64,000 nt of DNA, from positions 1 to 64,000 of the forward strand of contig DAIDDL010000004.1 in assembly GCA_027309085.1 (NCBI GenBank), written 5' to 3'. Positions within the stretch are counted from its first letter, which is position 1. Each line of letters begins with the position of its first letter. The notes beneath the pieces were generated by a model that searched no databases, was not told where the DNA came from, and saw only the letters and a program-made list of their open reading frames with translations. This document shows positions 1 through 8,619 of the stretch, one piece after another. A program made the translations under genes and the position numbers. Source of the DNA: Sulfobacillus sp. (GTDB taxonomy: Bacteria; Bacillota; Sulfobacillia; Sulfobacillales; Sulfobacillaceae).

Positions 1-621
1 GACGTCTGGATGAGTCGGCGGCACGCGGACCAGCCCTTTGAGCGCTATGCTGATGATGCTGTGGTGCATTGTCGCACGTACGCGGCGGCCATCCAACTCC
101 GTGAGGATTTGGCGCAACGCCTGTCTCAATGTGGTTTGGAACTGCACCCTACGAAAACACGGATTGTCTATTGCGCCGATGACAACCGCCAAGGGGCGTA
201 TCCCGACACGAGCTTCGATTTCCTCGGATACACGTTTCGCCCGAGAGCGGCGGTGAATCAGCGGGATGGCCGCTACTTCATTAGCATCCTGCCCGCCGTC
301 AGTCGCACAGCACTGACCGCCATGCGCCAAGTCATTCATGGCTGGCGCGTACACCTTCAGGGCCACCGTAGCCTGTCGGACCTCGCCGAGGAATACAACC
401 CCGTCATTCGCGGGTGGTTGCAGTACTACGGACGGTTTTATCCGTCGGCGCTACATGCCCTTCGGGAGCATCTCGATCGGGTGCTGGTACGCTGGGCGCG
501 CCGGAAATATAAGCGGCTACAACGCCACCACCGGCGCGCGGCACAGTGGCTCCGGGGAATAGCGCAGCGGGATCCGCAGCTATTCGCACACTGGCAAGGA
601 ATGGGACAAACGGTGAGATAG
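1..621 (+). CDS. ltrA: Group II intron reverse transcriptase/maturase, C-terminal part (5' end outside window)
   Basis: The frame is open from the first base (D-V-W-M...), so the gene enters from outside the window and the ATG at 10 is not the start. The YADD box of the reverse transcriptase active site is visible near residue 16, followed by the LGYTF segment of RT domain 7. The last ~90 residues match the GIIM/domain X maturase region (SDLAEEYNPVIRGWLQYYG). The protein binds its own intron RNA, assists splicing and copies the intron during retrohoming. It ends at a TAG three bases before domain V of the intron, the usual arrangement for an intron-encoded protein. The remaining part looks intact. 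Confidence 0.93.
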   Translation, partial: DVWMSRRHADQPFERYADDAVVHCRTYAAAIQLREDLAQRLSQCGLELHPTKTRIVYCADDNRQGAYPDTSFDFLGYTFRPRAAVNQRDGRYFISILPAVSRTALTAMRQVIHGWRVHLQGHRSLSDLAEEYNPVIRGWLQYYGRFYPSALHALREHLDRVLVRWARRKYKRLQRHHRRAAQWLRGIAQRDPQLFAHWQGMGQTVR

Positions 622-623
622 GG

Positions 624-700
624 GAGCCGGATGAGTCGAGAGACTCACGTCCGGTTCTGGGAGGGCCTCGGGGTGTAACCCCCCGGGGCTACTCGCTTAC
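624..700 (+). ncRNA. Group II intron domains V and VI (3' end of intron)
   Basis: Bases 624-657 form a domain V hairpin: GAGCCGGA pairs with TCCGGTTC, there is a two-base bulge at 648-649, and TGAGTC/GACTCA closes on a GAGA tetraloop. Bases 661-690 fold as domain VI, followed by CTACTC with a candidate branch A at 691. The intron probably ends in AC at 700, because the tnpB reading frame resumes at 701. The exact last base is an inference; the domain V structure is read directly. Confidence 0.85.
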
Positions 701-1891
701 CAGCGCTTCTTTAAGAAACTGGGCGGACGTCCGAAGCTGAAGAGAAAATCCGGCCGGCAGGCCGTCTGGCTGACCTCCGAGTTGTTTCAGTTCCTCCCGC
801 AAATCCACCAGCAGATCGGCACCGTCGAATCCTACCAGCTTACTGTGGGGACGGAGAAATTTCCCGTGGGGGTCATCTCGTATCTGGCACATCGGGCGCA
901 TACCGTCCCGTCGTCCATTCACGTCGCGGTCGAGGGCGGTCGCTGGTGGCTGTCCTTTGCGGCCAACGATACGGACGTAATCCTGCCAGGGAATACGGTG
1001 GACGTGGCGACGGAGCAGATCGCCGAGGATTTGCGGCATATGTCGCCGGATCACCTCGCGGAGCGCACACTCGGCGGGGATCGAGGCGTCGCGAAGCCTC
1101 TCACCACTTCAGATAGACAGGTTTTTGATCTCCTGTCCGTGCAGAAGACGCGGATCAAACCCAGTCGCCACCACAGCCAACGCTGGCAGCGGAGGGCGGC
1201 TCGCCGCCAGAAAAGCTCGAAAAACCAAAAGAAAGCGTATCGCAAAGTCGCCCGCTACCAACAGTATGAAAGGAATGTGCGTCAAGAGTATGCGCATCAG
1301 ACGAGCCATGCGCTCGTGGCCAACGCCGCGTACGATCTGTATGTCTTCGAAGATTTACGCATTAAAAATATGACCCAACGCCCCAAGGCGCAACGCGATG
1401 CCCAAGGCCGGTTTCTGCCGAATGGCCGCAAAGCGAAGGCGGGCCTGAACCGGGCGATTCTTGCCTCTGGGTGGGGGCAGGTCGTGGCATTCACCCGCTA
1501 TAAAGCCTTACGGGCGAAGAAGTTAGTGATTCTGGTTCCGCCCGCGTATAGTTCGCAGGAATGTGCCGTGTGCACCTTCACTTCCCCGGACAACCGGCCA
1601 TCACAGGCCGAGTTTGTCTGTCAACGCTGCGGACACACGGATAATGCGGACCACAATGCCGCCTGCGTCATCGCGCAACGCGGCATCAGGAAACTGCTGT
1701 CGGGAGAGCCGCTGACCAAGGCGCACAAACGGACGCGGATTTTTCGGACACTAGGGCCGGAACGGTCCGAAGTCACGCCTGGGGAGATCAGCGTAAGACG
1801 TTTGGGGCCAACGGCCCCGGCGCAGAGATCAATGAGCCAGGAACTTCCGGGAGCGATTCCGGAAACCCCCGCCTTAACCCGTGAGGGTTAG
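701..1891 (+). CDS. tnpB: TnpB RNA-guided nuclease of an IS200/IS605-type element, 3' exon (gene split by the group II intron)
   Basis: In-frame coding starts right after the intron (QRFFKKLGGRPKLKRK..., a typical TnpB segment) and runs 396 residues to a TAG at 1889-1891. The TTG at 782 is internal and not a start. The RuvC triad is complete: Asp in GGDRG (codon 1079-1081), Glu in VFEDL (1349-1351) and Asp in NADHN (1649-1651). A zinc ribbon with two CxxC pairs lies before the last Asp. TnpB nucleases cleave DNA guided by an omega RNA derived from the 3' end of the element. The N-terminal exon lies upstream of the intron, outside the window; a functional protein would require intron splicing. 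No tnpA is visible. Confidence 0.9.
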   Translation, partial: QRFFKKLGGRPKLKRKSGRQAVWLTSELFQFLPQIHQQIGTVESYQLTVGTEKFPVGVISYLAHRAHTVPSSIHVAVEGGRWWLSFAANDTDVILPGNTVDVATEQIAEDLRHMSPDHLAERTLGGDRGVAKPLTTSDRQVFDLLSVQKTRIKPSRHHSQRWQRRAARRQKSSKNQKKAYRKVARYQQYERNVRQEYAHQTSHALVANAAYDLYVFEDLRIKNMTQRPKAQRDAQGRFLPNGRKAKAGLNRAILASGWGQVVAFTRYKALRAKKLVILVPPAYSSQECAVCTFTSPDNRPSQAEFVCQRCGHTDNADHNAACVIAQRGIRKLLSGEPLTKAHKRTRIFRTLGPERSEVTPGEISVRRLGPTAPAQRSMSQELPGAIPETPALTREG

Positions 1892-1910
1892 GCGGCGGGA
1901 GAGTTCATCC
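1865..1910 (+). mobile_element. Right-end hairpin of the IS605-type element / probable omega RNA 3' part
   Basis: CCCGCCTTAACCC (1868-1880) pairs with GGGTTAGGCGGCGGG (1885-1899) around a GTGA loop, followed by GAGTTCATC. The tnpB stop codon lies inside the hairpin. IS200/IS605 right ends have this form, and omega RNAs overlap the tnpB 3' end. The exact cleavage site and guide are inferred, not seen. Confidence 0.65.
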
Positions 1911-2298
1911 ATCCAGCGTGCAACTCCCGCAGGCCCGGATGGAACAGCGAGGCTTTTTTGCCTGCCAGCAACGATCTTGACGTCAAAGTCTTCCGAGAGA
2001 TCTTGGGGCTTCTCCCCGCTGGCGACAAGATCTGGATCTGCGCTCCCCGACTAGAGAATTACGCCTATTTTCCGCGCCCTGCCTGTGATGTTACAGGTAC
2101 CGTCTGAAACGCTGCGCCATTTGCTTTTTGCACCAACATTGGCCTCCTCAAGAAAATAGTACATGAAGCGCCGTAAAAACATCTCCAACACTCTCTCTTC
2201 CGGGTTGACCGATTCGCCATATTACTATACATTCTATAGTATTGGAATTTGACGATCTGACAGCACCAAATGTTAGACGAAGATAGGAGATAGGGAAA
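1911..2298. other. Intergenic region between the mobile element and the MFS gene
   Basis: No complete gene. One plus-strand frame from about 1975 to 2105 reads like a fragment of a protein (DLDVKVFREILGLLPAGDKI...), perhaps a remnant of the insertion target, but I cannot identify it. The promoter-proximal part is A+T-rich and holds the palindrome listed at 2223-2241. Confidence 0.4.
2223..2241. promoter_or_regulatory. Perfect inverted repeat, candidate operator of the MFS gene
   Basis: TACTATA and TATAGTA form 7-bp perfect arms separated by CATTC, ending 57 bases before the MFS start. The position and symmetry suit a dimeric repressor site. No regulator gene is adjacent, so the protein that would bind it is unknown. 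Confidence 0.4.
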
Positions 2299-3564
2299 AT
2301 GGCCAGAAGCGCGAGGGCATTCCAAAAAGGGGACATTCAGGAGAGACCGCCAGCGTCCCGGTGGAATGCCCTGGCATGGATTACAGTAGCCGAGCTTCTG
2401 GCCATGAGCGTCTGGTTCAGCGCATCGGCGGTAACGGGAGCCCTGACACGCCAGTGGAACTTGTCTGGCACTGCGGTGGTATGGCTGACTTCGTCAGTCC
2501 AGCTGGGATTTGTGGGAGGTGCTTTGGTAAGCGCCACGCTCGGTCTGGCTGACCGCTTCCGGCCCCACATGCTGATGGGGTGGGGGGCGATGGGAGCCGC
2601 TGTGACCACAGGAGCGCTGGTGGCATTTTCCCATGGGGGCTGGGAGCCTTTTGCCCTGCGCGTGTTAACCGGAGCCTCCCTCGCCGTAGTCTATCCGGTG
2701 GCGGTGCAGTGGGTAGCGCGCTGGTTCCCCCACCAGCGGGGACTGGCCGTGGGCATCCTCATCGGCGGTCTGACAGTGGGGTCGGCTCTGCCCCACCTGC
2801 TGGTCGGCTTGCCCCTCCTGCAGCACTGGCAGGGAGTGCTGGCTGGCAGCGCCGCCTTGGCGGTCGTCTCCTGGGCGCTGGTGCTGTGGGTGGTTCCGGA
2901 ACATCCGGGCCCTTTCAAACCTCCGGCCTTCCGGTGGGACCGTGTGGGAGCCGTGCTGCGCGACCACCCTGTCATGTGGGCGAATCTGGGGTATTGGGGC
3001 CACATGTGGGAGCTGTATGCCATGTGGGCCTGGCTGCCGGCATTTTTTCTGGCGAGCTTGGCCTCCCGCTGGCACGGGAGCGCCCTTCTCGGCATCGCCG
3101 GAGCCGCCAGTTTCGCCGCGATCGGACTCGCAGGATTCGCCGGGGCTTTGGCAGGGGGCTGGGCTGCGGACCGCTGGGGGCGCACCCGCGCCACCATAGG
3201 GGCGATGAGCGTCAGCGGTGCCATGGCCCTCGTCATCGGCTTCACTTTCCAGTCCGCTCCGTGGGTCACCCTGCTGGTGGCCCTCGTCTGGGGATTCAGC
3301 GTGATTGCCGACTCGGCCCAGTTTTCTGCTGCGGTGACAGAACTGGCTCCCACCAGCCTTCAGGGCAGCGCGCTGACTTTGCAAATGGCCGTGGGCTTTC
3401 TCATCACCATCGGCTCCATCAACCTGGTGGGAAGCCTGGAGCCCATCTACGGCTGGTCTCACGTCCTGATGGTGCTGGCAGCAGGCCCAGCCATAGGCGT
3501 GTGGGCCATGGCGCGGCTGCGCCGCCTGCCGGAGTCTCTCAAACTGGCTCACGGCCGTCGCTGA
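2299..3564 (+). CDS. Major facilitator superfamily transporter
   Basis: A 421-residue integral membrane protein of the usual MFS length, with about 12 hydrophobic segments and a short hydrophilic N-terminus. Typical MFS features are the RxxPHxxG-like loop after helix 4 (ARWFPHQRGLAVGI), the helix 5 motif that follows, and a DRWGRTR loop between the halves. Its general look resembles the CynX/NimT or nitrate/anion branch, but the substrate cannot be read from sequence. An AGGAGA ribosome site sits about 9 bases before the ATG. It stands alone, with no co-directional neighbour within 500 bases. The palindrome at 2223-2241 suggests local control. Confidence 0.9.
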   Translation: MARSARAFQKGDIQERPPASRWNALAWITVAELLAMSVWFSASAVTGALTRQWNLSGTAVVWLTSSVQLGFVGGALVSATLGLADRFRPHMLMGWGAMGAAVTTGALVAFSHGGWEPFALRVLTGASLAVVYPVAVQWVARWFPHQRGLAVGILIGGLTVGSALPHLLVGLPLLQHWQGVLAGSAALAVVSWALVLWVVPEHPGPFKPPAFRWDRVGAVLRDHPVMWANLGYWGHMWELYAMWAWLPAFFLASLASRWHGSALLGIAGAASFAAIGLAGFAGALAGGWAADRWGRTRATIGAMSVSGAMALVIGFTFQSAPWVTLLVALVWGFSVIADSAQFSAAVTELAPTSLQGSALTLQMAVGFLITIGSINLVGSLEPIYGWSHVLMVLAAGPAIGVWAMARLRRLPESLKLAHGRR

Positions 3565-3825
3565 GAATCCGCTCCCGCCCTATCCCGAAAGTAACCGGAT
3601 CTAATGCAGGAGCCCTGGTCTAGTCCTCATCCATTTAGCAAGACGGCCATAACAGGGTGCGCTGCCGGGGAGTGTACAGTGTCTTGGGGCAAAGCCCCCT
3701 GCGGAAAATTCCGTGAGAATTCCCTGGCGGCAGAACACCGCCCGAATGGTGATGGAGCCGCGAACAAGTTCAAACCGTTCCGGCTCCATGTCTTTGTGAC
3801 CATCAACTTTAGGGGAAGATCCGGC

Positions 3826-4623
3826 TTAGCGGGTACGTGCTGGCGTCTCGCGGTCGCTCCATGCCGGTTCGCGTTTGGACAAGAATGCATCCATGCCTTC
3901 TTTGGCATCCACATCGCCGGCCTGCCGCGAAATCACTTCTGTCGCAAAGCTTAGCGCTTGGTCATCATTCATCTGCCACTGGGCATGCAAAGTCCGCTTG
4001 CCGACTTCCAGTGTGGTCAGGGAGTACTGCGCCACGGTGCGGGCCAGCCGCCACGCCTCTTCTTCCAAGGCTTCGTCCTCCACTACGCGGTTGACGAGGC
4101 CGTAGGTCAGCGCATCGGCCGCCGACATGAACTCCCCGGTAAACAAGAGCTCCGCCGCCTTCTTGCGTCCCAGGTTGCGGCTGACATGCACAGCCGGGGT
4201 GCTGCAGAACAGTCCGATTTTCACTCCTGGGGTGGCATAGCGCGCCGATCTGGCCGACACGGCCAGATCGCAAGCTGCAACCAGCTGGCAGCCCGCGGCC
4301 GTGGCAATGCCCTGAACCTGGGCAATATAGACCTGGGGCGCGCCAGCCACCGCGCGCATGGCCTGCCCGCAGGCCAGAAACAGGGCATGCACATCTTCTG
4401 ACGGCTGGTTCAAAACTTCCGTCAGGTCATGCCCTGAACTGAATGCCGGCCCCGCCGACTGGATAATCACCACATTGACCTCGCGCTGTGCCGCAATTTC
4501 TTTCACGGAGGCTTCCAGCTCATTCAGCAGCGCATGGGACAGCGCATTGCGGCGCCGGGGATTGTTCAAGCCGATTGTCGCCACCCGCTCATCTTTAAAA
4601 ACCTTAACCTCTACCAAACTCAT
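3826..4623 (-). CDS. Enoyl-CoA hydratase/isomerase family protein, ECHDC3-like
   Basis: A 265-residue crotonase-fold protein. The oxyanion-hole segment FSSGHDL and the second loop region TAAGCQLVAACDLAV are clear, as is the later FTGEFMSAADALTYGLVNRVV. Both catalytic glutamates of true enoyl-CoA hydratases appear replaced: Gln in AAGCQL and Gly in TPGVKIGLF. The GHDL and GLFCSTPAV signatures match the ECHDC3 group, whose reaction is poorly defined. The start is supported by GGAGGAGG 8 bases upstream. It is transcribed divergently from an acyl-CoA synthetase, which fits a role on CoA thioesters. Confidence 0.88.
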   Translation of the reverse strand: MSLVEVKVFKDERVATIGLNNPRRRNALSHALLNELEASVKEIAAQREVNVVIIQSAGPAFSSGHDLTEVLNQPSEDVHALFLACGQAMRAVAGAPQVYIAQVQGIATAAGCQLVAACDLAVSARSARYATPGVKIGLFCSTPAVHVSRNLGRKKAAELLFTGEFMSAADALTYGLVNRVVEDEALEEEAWRLARTVAQYSLTTLEVGKRTLHAQWQMNDDQALSFATEVISRQAGDVDAKEGMDAFLSKREPAWSDRETPARTR

Positions 4624-4949
4624 TGTGCTGCCTCCTCCTCATTTCCCCTATCGGGTCCCGTGCCGCCAGGCACGCAGATCATTTCTTGGACAAAATAATG
4701 GTACTGGCCCCTTTGCTTGCGTCACAGCTCGAAGAGAACCAGTCTACAATGATAAACGGCACTTTCCCGCGGAGTCCAAATTCCCCGTCCAGCTTATAGA
4801 CCGCCTTTCCCCAGTATAGTATATTATCCATTAAGACGGTATTTTCTGATATATGGGGAATCATTTCGCGGGTGTTTCACACTCGCGTTCTTCCCCGTCA
4901 GGAAGCCTCTCTACGAACGGACTTATCCTAAGAAAAGAGGAGATTTTGC
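4624..4949. promoter_or_regulatory. Divergent promoter region between crotonase and acyl-CoA synthetase
   Basis: 326 bases separate the two divergent starts. An imperfect 21-bp palindrome lies at 4867-4887: CGCGGGTGT, TTC, ACACTCGCG, with one mismatch between arms. A+T-rich stretches such as TATAGTATATTA at 4814-4825 could hold promoter elements. The palindrome ends 62 bases before the synthetase ATG and is a likely operator, perhaps for a TetR-family fatty-acid regulator (inference; no such gene in the window). Confidence 0.5.
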
Positions 4950-6512
4950 ATGATTACACCGCTTACCCCGCTGGAATTTGGACGCCGGGCGTTTAAACTG
5001 TACCCGTCGCGCCTGGCGGTGATTGATGGGGAATACCGCGCCACCTACCAGACCCTGGCCACCCGCGTCTACCAGCTTGCCCGCGCTGTCCGCGCGGCCG
5101 GCATAAACCCTGGCGACCGTGTCGCAGTGCTGGCTCCCAACAGCCATGTCATGCTCGAAGCCTTTTATGGCGTGCCCTGGGCTGGCGCCGTGATGGTGCC
5201 GCTCAACACCCGGCTGAATACGGAAGAATACGCCTACATCCTGGAACATTCCGGCACCCGGCTGCTGATTGCCGACAGTGAGCTGATAGAACCCGTGCGG
5301 GGTTTGCTGCCCGGATTGGAAAAAGTGGTCATTGCAGGCTCGGGAGAGCCGGACTGGGAGAACTACGAGGACTGGATTGGGCAGGAGGACACCTCGCCCC
5401 TGCCTCTGCCGGACATCGACGAGAACGCCATGATCACCCTGAACTATACCAGCGGCACCACGGCCCGGCCCAAAGGGGTGATGCTGACCCACCGCAATAC
5501 CTACATCAACGCCGTGGACTTTTTGCTGCACATGCGCATGCAGACTCAAGACCGCTATTTGCATGTGCTGCCCATGTTTCACGCCAATGGCTGGGGAGAC
5601 GTATGGGCTGTCAGCGCCGTAGGCGCTGTGCACTCGGCGCTGCGCAAAGTGGCCGGACCCCAGTTATGGGACGCCATTGAGAGTCAGGGCATTACCGCAC
5701 TGTGCGGCGCGCCAGCGGTGCTCAATATGCTCGCCACCACGCCCCACCAGCCCCTAAATCACCCGGTGCGGGTGGCCACGGCGGGAGCGCCCCCGCCGTC
5801 CCGCCTCATTGCCGACCTGAGCGCCGAGCATATCGAGGTCATCCACGTGTACGGTCTCACCGAAGTCTCCCCCTGGATTACCATTTCGGAATCCCTTCCA
5901 GAGGATGACGAACTGTCTGCGGAGGCCCGCGCGGAGAAAATGGCGTGCCAGGGAGTTGAGCAGCTCCTGTCCGGCGAAGTGCGCGTCGTGAGGCCGGACG
6001 GCACCGATGTGGTTTCCAACGGAGAAGAGGTGGGGGAGATTGTCTGCCGGGGGAACGTGGTGATGGCTGGCTATTACCACCAGCCTGAGGAAACCGCCAA
6101 GGCGATGGAGAACGGGTGGTTCCACACGGGCGATTTGGCGGTCATTCATCCCAGCGGCTACGTGCAGATCAAGGACCGCTCCAAAGACATGATTATCTCT
6201 GGCGGCGAAAACATCTCCTCCGTGGAGGTGGAGGACCTGCTCTATAGGCACCCGGCCGTCTATGAAGCCGCCGTCGTGGCCGTGCCCGACCCGCAGTGGG
6301 GGGAAACTCCCAAAGCTTTCATCGTCACCAACCCCGGCCAGGAGGTCAGCTCTGAAGAGTTGAGACGGTTCTGCCGGGACCATTTAACCCACTACAAAGT
6401 CCCCTCGTCCTTTGAGTTTGTCGACGCCCTGCCCCGCACGGCCAGCGGCAAAATCCAGAAGTTTGTGCTGCGCCAGCCGTATTGGGCGGATCGCGGCAGC
6501 GGTGTCAACTAG
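4950..6512 (+). CDS. Medium/long-chain fatty acyl-CoA synthetase (AMP-forming)
   Basis: 520 residues, normal for the ANL adenylate-forming family. The ATP-binding P-loop YTSGTTARPKGVM starts near residue 166. PMFHANGWG and VYGLTEVSPW (A5 motif) follow, then GWFHTGDL with the hinge KDRSKDMIISGGENIS, and the C-terminal catalytic lysine in RTASGKIQK (Lys501). The enzyme activates a carboxylic acid to its acyl-adenylate and then to acyl-CoA in the cytoplasm. The MFHANGW motif is shared with medium-chain and aryl-acid ligases, so chain length is open. AGAGGAG precedes the ATG. Pairing with a divergent crotonase points to acid degradation. Confidence 0.93.
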   Translation: MITPLTPLEFGRRAFKLYPSRLAVIDGEYRATYQTLATRVYQLARAVRAAGINPGDRVAVLAPNSHVMLEAFYGVPWAGAVMVPLNTRLNTEEYAYILEHSGTRLLIADSELIEPVRGLLPGLEKVVIAGSGEPDWENYEDWIGQEDTSPLPLPDIDENAMITLNYTSGTTARPKGVMLTHRNTYINAVDFLLHMRMQTQDRYLHVLPMFHANGWGDVWAVSAVGAVHSALRKVAGPQLWDAIESQGITALCGAPAVLNMLATTPHQPLNHPVRVATAGAPPPSRLIADLSAEHIEVIHVYGLTEVSPWITISESLPEDDELSAEARAEKMACQGVEQLLSGEVRVVRPDGTDVVSNGEEVGEIVCRGNVVMAGYYHQPEETAKAMENGWFHTGDLAVIHPSGYVQIKDRSKDMIISGGENISSVEVEDLLYRHPAVYEAAVVAVPDPQWGETPKAFIVTNPGQEVSSEELRRFCRDHLTHYKVPSSFEFVDALPRTASGKIQKFVLRQPYWADRGSGVN

Positions 6513-6579
6513 AAAAACAGAGCAACCGTCCATGCGAGACGCCGCTTAAACATCCCCCGGCGGCGACCGCAAAAGTGGG

Positions 6580-6610
6580 AGAAGGCCGCCCTCATCTCAG
6601 GCGGCCTTCT
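6580..6610. terminator. Hairpin terminator between convergent genes
   Basis: AGAAGGCCGCC and GGCGGCCTTCT form an 11-bp perfect stem with a 9-base loop, just after the synthetase and just before the end of the minus-strand permease. Short T-rich stretches occur on both sides, so it may serve both directions. Confidence 0.75.
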
Positions 6611-6634
6611 CTTGCATTAAGCGTGCACAGCTAT

Positions 6635-7852
6635 TTATTCAAACCGCAGCGCATCGATGGGGTTCAGGTTTGCCGCTTTCCTGGCGGGATACACCCCGAA
6701 CACCACGCCGACCACAACGGCAAAGCCAAAAGCGAGGAAGACGGCATTCATGCCGACCAGTCCGGACAAGTGAAAAATGGACCCGCCAGCGAGGGCGCCC
6801 AGTACCCCGATCACGACACCGATGATCCCGCCTATCACGCTCACCAGAACGGCCTCCACCACAAACTGGGCCAGAATCAGTCCTTTGGAAGCCCCGATAG
6901 CCTTGCGGATCCCAATCTCCCGGGTCCGTTCAGTGACTGAGACCAGCATAATGTTCATAATCCCGATGCCGCCGACTACCAGGGAAATGCCTGCCACCCC
7001 TGCCAGCAAGTCGGTGAGAATCCCGGTGATCGAGGTCAGTGTGCTGAGAAACGATGCCGAGTTCAGCAGAGTGAAGTTGTTCGCCTGCCCCGGCAGAATC
7101 TGATTAGCCACTCGCAGAGTAGAGGTGATTTCCGCCTCCGCCATCGCCATATCGGCCGGGGACTTGGCGGCGGCGTAGATGCCGGTCAGATAGGTCGTAC
7201 CGTCCAGCAGGTTCATGTCGGTCGTCACCGGTATGACAATCCGGTCATCCTCATTGACGAAGCCGTTGGTGCCTACCGCCTTCAGCACGCCGATGACACT
7301 GAAGGGAATGCCATTGACGTCAATGATCTGGCCGAGCGGATTCATCCCTGCCGGAAACAGGTCGGTCTCGACGGTCGTGCCGATAATGGCGACGGTGGCA
7401 TTGTTCTTGACTTCCTGATTGGTGAAATTGCGGCCGCTACCTAACGGCATGTTCTCAATCTCCGGATAGTTGGTCGTGGTGCCCTGAACGGAAGTCGAGT
7501 AGTTGTTTGCCCGCCACACCACCTGGCCCTGGGTGCTGATCAAGGGCGCCACGGCCTTGACGGCGGTGTCTTGCTGCGCTATGGCCTGCACGTCCGCCAT
7601 GGTCAGGGTGGGGGCGCTGCCCTGGCCTTTGCTGACCCCGCCGACGCTGGTGGAGGAGGACATGACTTGAATCAGGTTGGTGCCCAGCGACTCCACTTTG
7701 CTCGTCACCATGTCAGTGGCGCCGCGGCCTACGGCCGTGAGCAGAATCACGGCGGACACCCCGATGATGATGCCGAGCATGGTCAGCAGGGAGCGCATTT
7801 TGTTCGCCCGGATGCTGCGCAGGGCAATCCGCAAGATTTCGATTCCTGGCAT
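6635..7852 (-). CDS. ABC transporter permease, MacB/YknZ type
   Basis: 405 residues with the MacB layout. There is one N-terminal membrane helix (LLTMLGIIIGVSAVILLTAV), a large extracytoplasmic domain, and three C-terminal helices of the FtsX fold containing the typical GIMNIMLVSVTERTREIG motif. The ATG overlaps the TGA of the ATPase gene by one base (TGATG), with AAGGAGG upstream, indicating translational coupling. With the adaptor and ATPase it forms a three-part exporter for peptides, antibiotics or lipids; the cargo is not evident. It is the last gene of the operon. Confidence 0.93.
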   Translation of the reverse strand: MPGIEILRIALRSIRANKMRSLLTMLGIIIGVSAVILLTAVGRGATDMVTSKVESLGTNLIQVMSSSTSVGGVSKGQGSAPTLTMADVQAIAQQDTAVKAVAPLISTQGQVVWRANNYSTSVQGTTTNYPEIENMPLGSGRNFTNQEVKNNATVAIIGTTVETDLFPAGMNPLGQIIDVNGIPFSVIGVLKAVGTNGFVNEDDRIVIPVTTDMNLLDGTTYLTGIYAAAKSPADMAMAEAEITSTLRVANQILPGQANNFTLLNSASFLSTLTSITGILTDLLAGVAGISLVVGGIGIMNIMLVSVTERTREIGIRKAIGASKGLILAQFVVEAVLVSVIGGIIGVVIGVLGALAGGSIFHLSGLVGMNAVFLAFGFAVVVGVVFGVYPARKAANLNPIDALRFE

Positions 7853-8619
7853 CAGTATCCGCCTCCTTCCAATTGCTGCGCGGCGGGTGCGGGACGGCGC
7901 AGGAAGTCGGGATTGGGGACATCGGACTGCACCACGCCGTCTTTAAAGCTGATGATGCGGTGGGCATGATGTGCCACGTCTAACTCGTGGGTCACCATGA
8001 CAATGGCGTTGCCCTGATCGTGCAGATTCTGGAACAGCCCCATAATCTCCTCGGTCGACTGGCTGTCCAACGCGCCAGTAGGCTCGTCGGCCAGAATGAG
8101 GGCGGGGTGGGTCACCAGAGCTCTGGCGATGGCCACCCGCTGCTGCTGTCCTCCGGACAGCTCATTCGGCTTGTGGTGCATCCGGCTTTCGAGGCCGACC
8201 TGCACCAAAGCATCCTGTGCCCGCTGGTGGCGGACCTTCGCGGGCACCCCCGCATAAAGCATGGGCAGCTCCACATTCTCAATGGCGGAGGTGCGGCTCA
8301 GCAAGTTGAAGCTCTGAAACACAAACCCGATTTTCTGATTGCGCAAAAGCGCCAGATCATCATCAGAGAGCTTTGACACGTCGTACCCGTCCAACTGGTA
8401 GAGACCCGCACTTGGGGTGTCCAGACACCCCATGATGTGCATGGTCGTGGACTTGCCTGACCCCGAGGGGCCGATAATGGCAACGTACTCGCCAGCCGCC
8501 ACCGACAGTGACACATCCCGCAGAGCGGGAAACGCCTGCTGTCCCATCCAGTATGTCTTTTGGATATGCTCCATGAAGACGATGGGCTGACTCGGCGTGG
8601 GGACCATCTGTGAACTCAT
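7852..8619 (-). CDS. ABC transporter ATPase, MacB/YknY/LolD type
   Basis: 255 residues. Walker [10 protein letters not shown] spans residues 50-58, the Q-loop FQSFNLL follows, the signature LSGGQQQR starts at 154, Walker B LILADEP at 174, and the H-loop MVTHELDVA later. It hydrolyses ATP to drive the MacB-type permease. The ATG shares ATGA (8616-8619) with the adaptor stop codon, and its ribosome site GGAGG lies inside the glycine-coding tail of the adaptor gene. Length and motifs are complete. Confidence 0.95.
   Translation of the reverse strand: MSSQMVPTPSQPIVFMEHIQKTYWMGQQAFPALRDVSLSVAAGEYVAIIGPSGSGKSTTMHIMGCLDTPSAGLYQLDGYDVSKLSDDDLALLRNQKIGFVFQSFNLLSRTSAIENVELPMLYAGVPAKVRHQRAQDALVQVGLESRMHHKPNELSGGQQQRVAIARALVTHPALILADEPTGALDSQSTEEIMGLFQNLHDQGNAIVMVTHELDVAHHAHRIISFKDGVVQSDVPNPDFLRRPAPAAQQLEGGGY

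Noticed and set aside
2580-3623. Long plus-strand frame (347 codons) and minus-strand frames over the MFS gene
   Set aside because: Composition is Arg/Gly/Ala/Pro-rich shadow coding in G+C-rich DNA; the MFS frame has clear membrane helices and a ribosome site.
5754-6383. 209-codon minus-strand frame inside the acyl-CoA synthetase gene
   Set aside because: Histidine- and glycine-rich antisense shadow of a well-recognised enzyme; no ribosome site.
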